Part shown: positions 63,180 through 64,000 of the stretch, one piece after another
How positions within the stretch are numbered: position 1 is the stretch's first letter
Layout: each line of letters opens with the position of its first letter
Source of the DNA: Lysobacteraceae bacterium SCN 69-320
GTDB lineage: Bacteria; Pseudomonadota; Gammaproteobacteria; Xanthomonadales; Rhodanobacteraceae
Reading direction: 5' to 3'
Assembly (NCBI GenBank): GCA_001725155.1
Contig: MEFP01000003.1
Span: forward strand, 124,001 to 188,000
Length of the DNA: 64,000 bases
Position numbers and translations under genes: made by a program
The notes under the pieces: generated by a model
Databases searched by the model: none
Told to the model about the DNA's origin: nothing
The model's input: only the letters and a program-made list of their open reading frames with translations

Positions 63180-64000
63180 GCACACGCCGCGACTTCATCC
63201 GCCAGAGCGCCCTCGTCACGGCCGCCGCCGCTGCCGGTCTGCCGGTGCCCGGCGATGCCAGCAACCTCGTGACCGAGGGTGACCTGACCACCCTGAAATG
63301 GGACAAGGCGCCGTGCCGCTACTGCGGCACCGGTTGCGGCGTGAACGTCGCGGTCAAGGACGGCCGCGTCGTCGCCACGCACGGCGACGTACACGCCGAA
63401 GTGAACCGCGGCATCAACTGCGTCAAGGGCTATTTCCTGTCCAAGATCCTGTACGGCAGCGATCGCCTGACCCGCCCGTTGTTGCGCAAGAAGAACGGCG
63501 CCTACGCCAAGGACGGCGAGTTCACGCAGGTCAGCTGGGACGAAGCCTTCGACGTCATGGCCGCGCAGTTCAAGCGCGTGCTCAAGGACAAGGGTGCCGA
63601 TGCGATCGGCATGTTCGGCTCCGGCCAGTGGACCGTGTTCGAAGGCTATGCGGCGAACAAGCTCATGAAGGCCGGTTTCCGCAGCAATCATATCGACCCG
63701 AACGCGCGCCACTGCATGGCCTCGGCCGTCATGGGTTTCATGCGCACGTTCGGCATGGACGAACCCATGGGCTGCTACGACGACATCGAAGCCGCCGACG
63801 CCTTCGTGCTGTGGGGCTCGAACATGGCCGAGATGCATCCGATCCTCTGGACGCGCGTGACCGACCGGCGCCTGTCGCACCCGCACGTCAAGGTCGCCGT
63901 GCTGTCGACCTTCGAGCACCGCAGCTTCGAGCTCGCCGACATTCCCATCGTGTTCACGCCGCAGACCGACCTCGTCATCCTGAACTACATCGCCAACCAC
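63176..64000 (+). CDS. napA: Periplasmic nitrate reductase catalytic subunit NapA (partial)
   Basis: First 275 residues; the gene continues beyond the window. Tat signal with RRDFIRQ (4-10), then the [4Fe-4S] cysteines in '[12 protein letters not shown]' and 'GINCVKGY', and the molybdenum-ligand cysteine region '[13 protein letters not shown]'. 'CGTGCG' and 'LLRKKNG' are typical of NapA. It reduces nitrate to nitrite in the periplasm. Start overlaps napD by four bases. Confidence 0.96.
   Translation, partial: MSTRRDFIRQSALVTAAAAAGLPVPGDASNLVTEGDLTTLKWDKAPCRYCGTGCGVNVAVKDGRVVATHGDVHAEVNRGINCVKGYFLSKILYGSDRLTRPLLRKKNGAYAKDGEFTQVSWDEAFDVMAAQFKRVLKDKGADAIGMFGSGQWTVFEGYAANKLMKAGFRSNHIDPNARHCMASAVMGFMRTFGMDEPMGCYDDIEAADAFVLWGSNMAEMHPILWTRVTDRRLSHPHVKVAVLSTFEHRSFELADIPIVFTPQTDLVILNYIANH

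Overview
The window is high-GC, densely coding chromosomal DNA of a gammaproteobacterium. The rhlB / trxA-rho arrangement, the separate ftsEX and rpoH loci, a type II secretion (T2SS) gene set, paired DUF3667/DUF4286 genes, and a kinase-TPR protein together suggest the order Lysobacterales (Xanthomonadales), perhaps a Rhodanobacteraceae relative. The lineage is inferred from gene content only. I saw no rRNA, tRNA or CRISPR array.

Layout. 0.1-10.3 kb: housekeeping and transport genes (GST, a 2OG-Fe oxygenase, an HD phosphohydrolase, a two-gene ABC exporter, sppA, a MATE pump, DUF3667-DUF4286). 10.4-12.4 kb: a four-gene ECF-sigma operon ending in a DUF3106 protein. 12.4-13.0 kb: an AT-rich non-coding island with two facing consensus DnaA boxes. 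13.0-19.7 kb: an M19-like protein, a BASS symporter, an ornithine cyclodeaminase-like enzyme, priA and ndh. 19.7-20.8 kb: rpoH, whose upstream region carries a perfect CIRCE (HrcA) element. 20.8-31.6 kb: a five-gene operon matching the uncharacterised E. coli yehI-L-M-P-Q set (WGR/DUF4132, MoxR AAA+, DUF5682, VWA, SWIM). 31.7-36.2 kb: ung, a tandem-receiver protein, ftsX, ftsE and gspF. 36.3-43.8 kb: an accessory block (VOC, TrmB-type regulator, two amino-acid permeases, orphan genes, a GNAT fusion, a SUKH-like protein). 43.8-48.4 kb: gspE-gspD-gspC. 48.4-52.6 kb: rhlB, trxA and rho. 52.6-53.6 kb: a REP-associated tyrosine transposase with REP palindromes. 53.6-60.5 kb: a Ser/Thr kinase-TPR protein, a patatin, a WYL regulator, a secreted LolA-like protein and an NrtR-like regulator. 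60.5-62.0 kb: an HUH transposase flanked by inverted clusters of a GGACAYCCACAATTC-type repeat. 62.0-64.0 kb: the periplasmic nitrate reductase operon napEFDA, with napA running off the window.

Most notable observations. (1) The GGACACCCAC repeat surrounds the HUH transposase. It also occurs four times, with spacings that are all multiples of three, inside the 5' end of napD, so NapD carries a repeat-encoded N-terminal extension. (2) A CIRCE operator in front of rpoH would connect HrcA repression to sigma-32 synthesis. (3) The yeh-type MoxR cluster, with ung and a pseudoreceiver-receiver protein, lies between ftsEX and rpoH, which are neighbours in E. coli. (4) Rho has a roughly 187-residue disordered N-terminus, and the adjacent RhlB has an Arg/Gly-rich tail. 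(5) GspE lacks the tetracysteine zinc module usual in the family.
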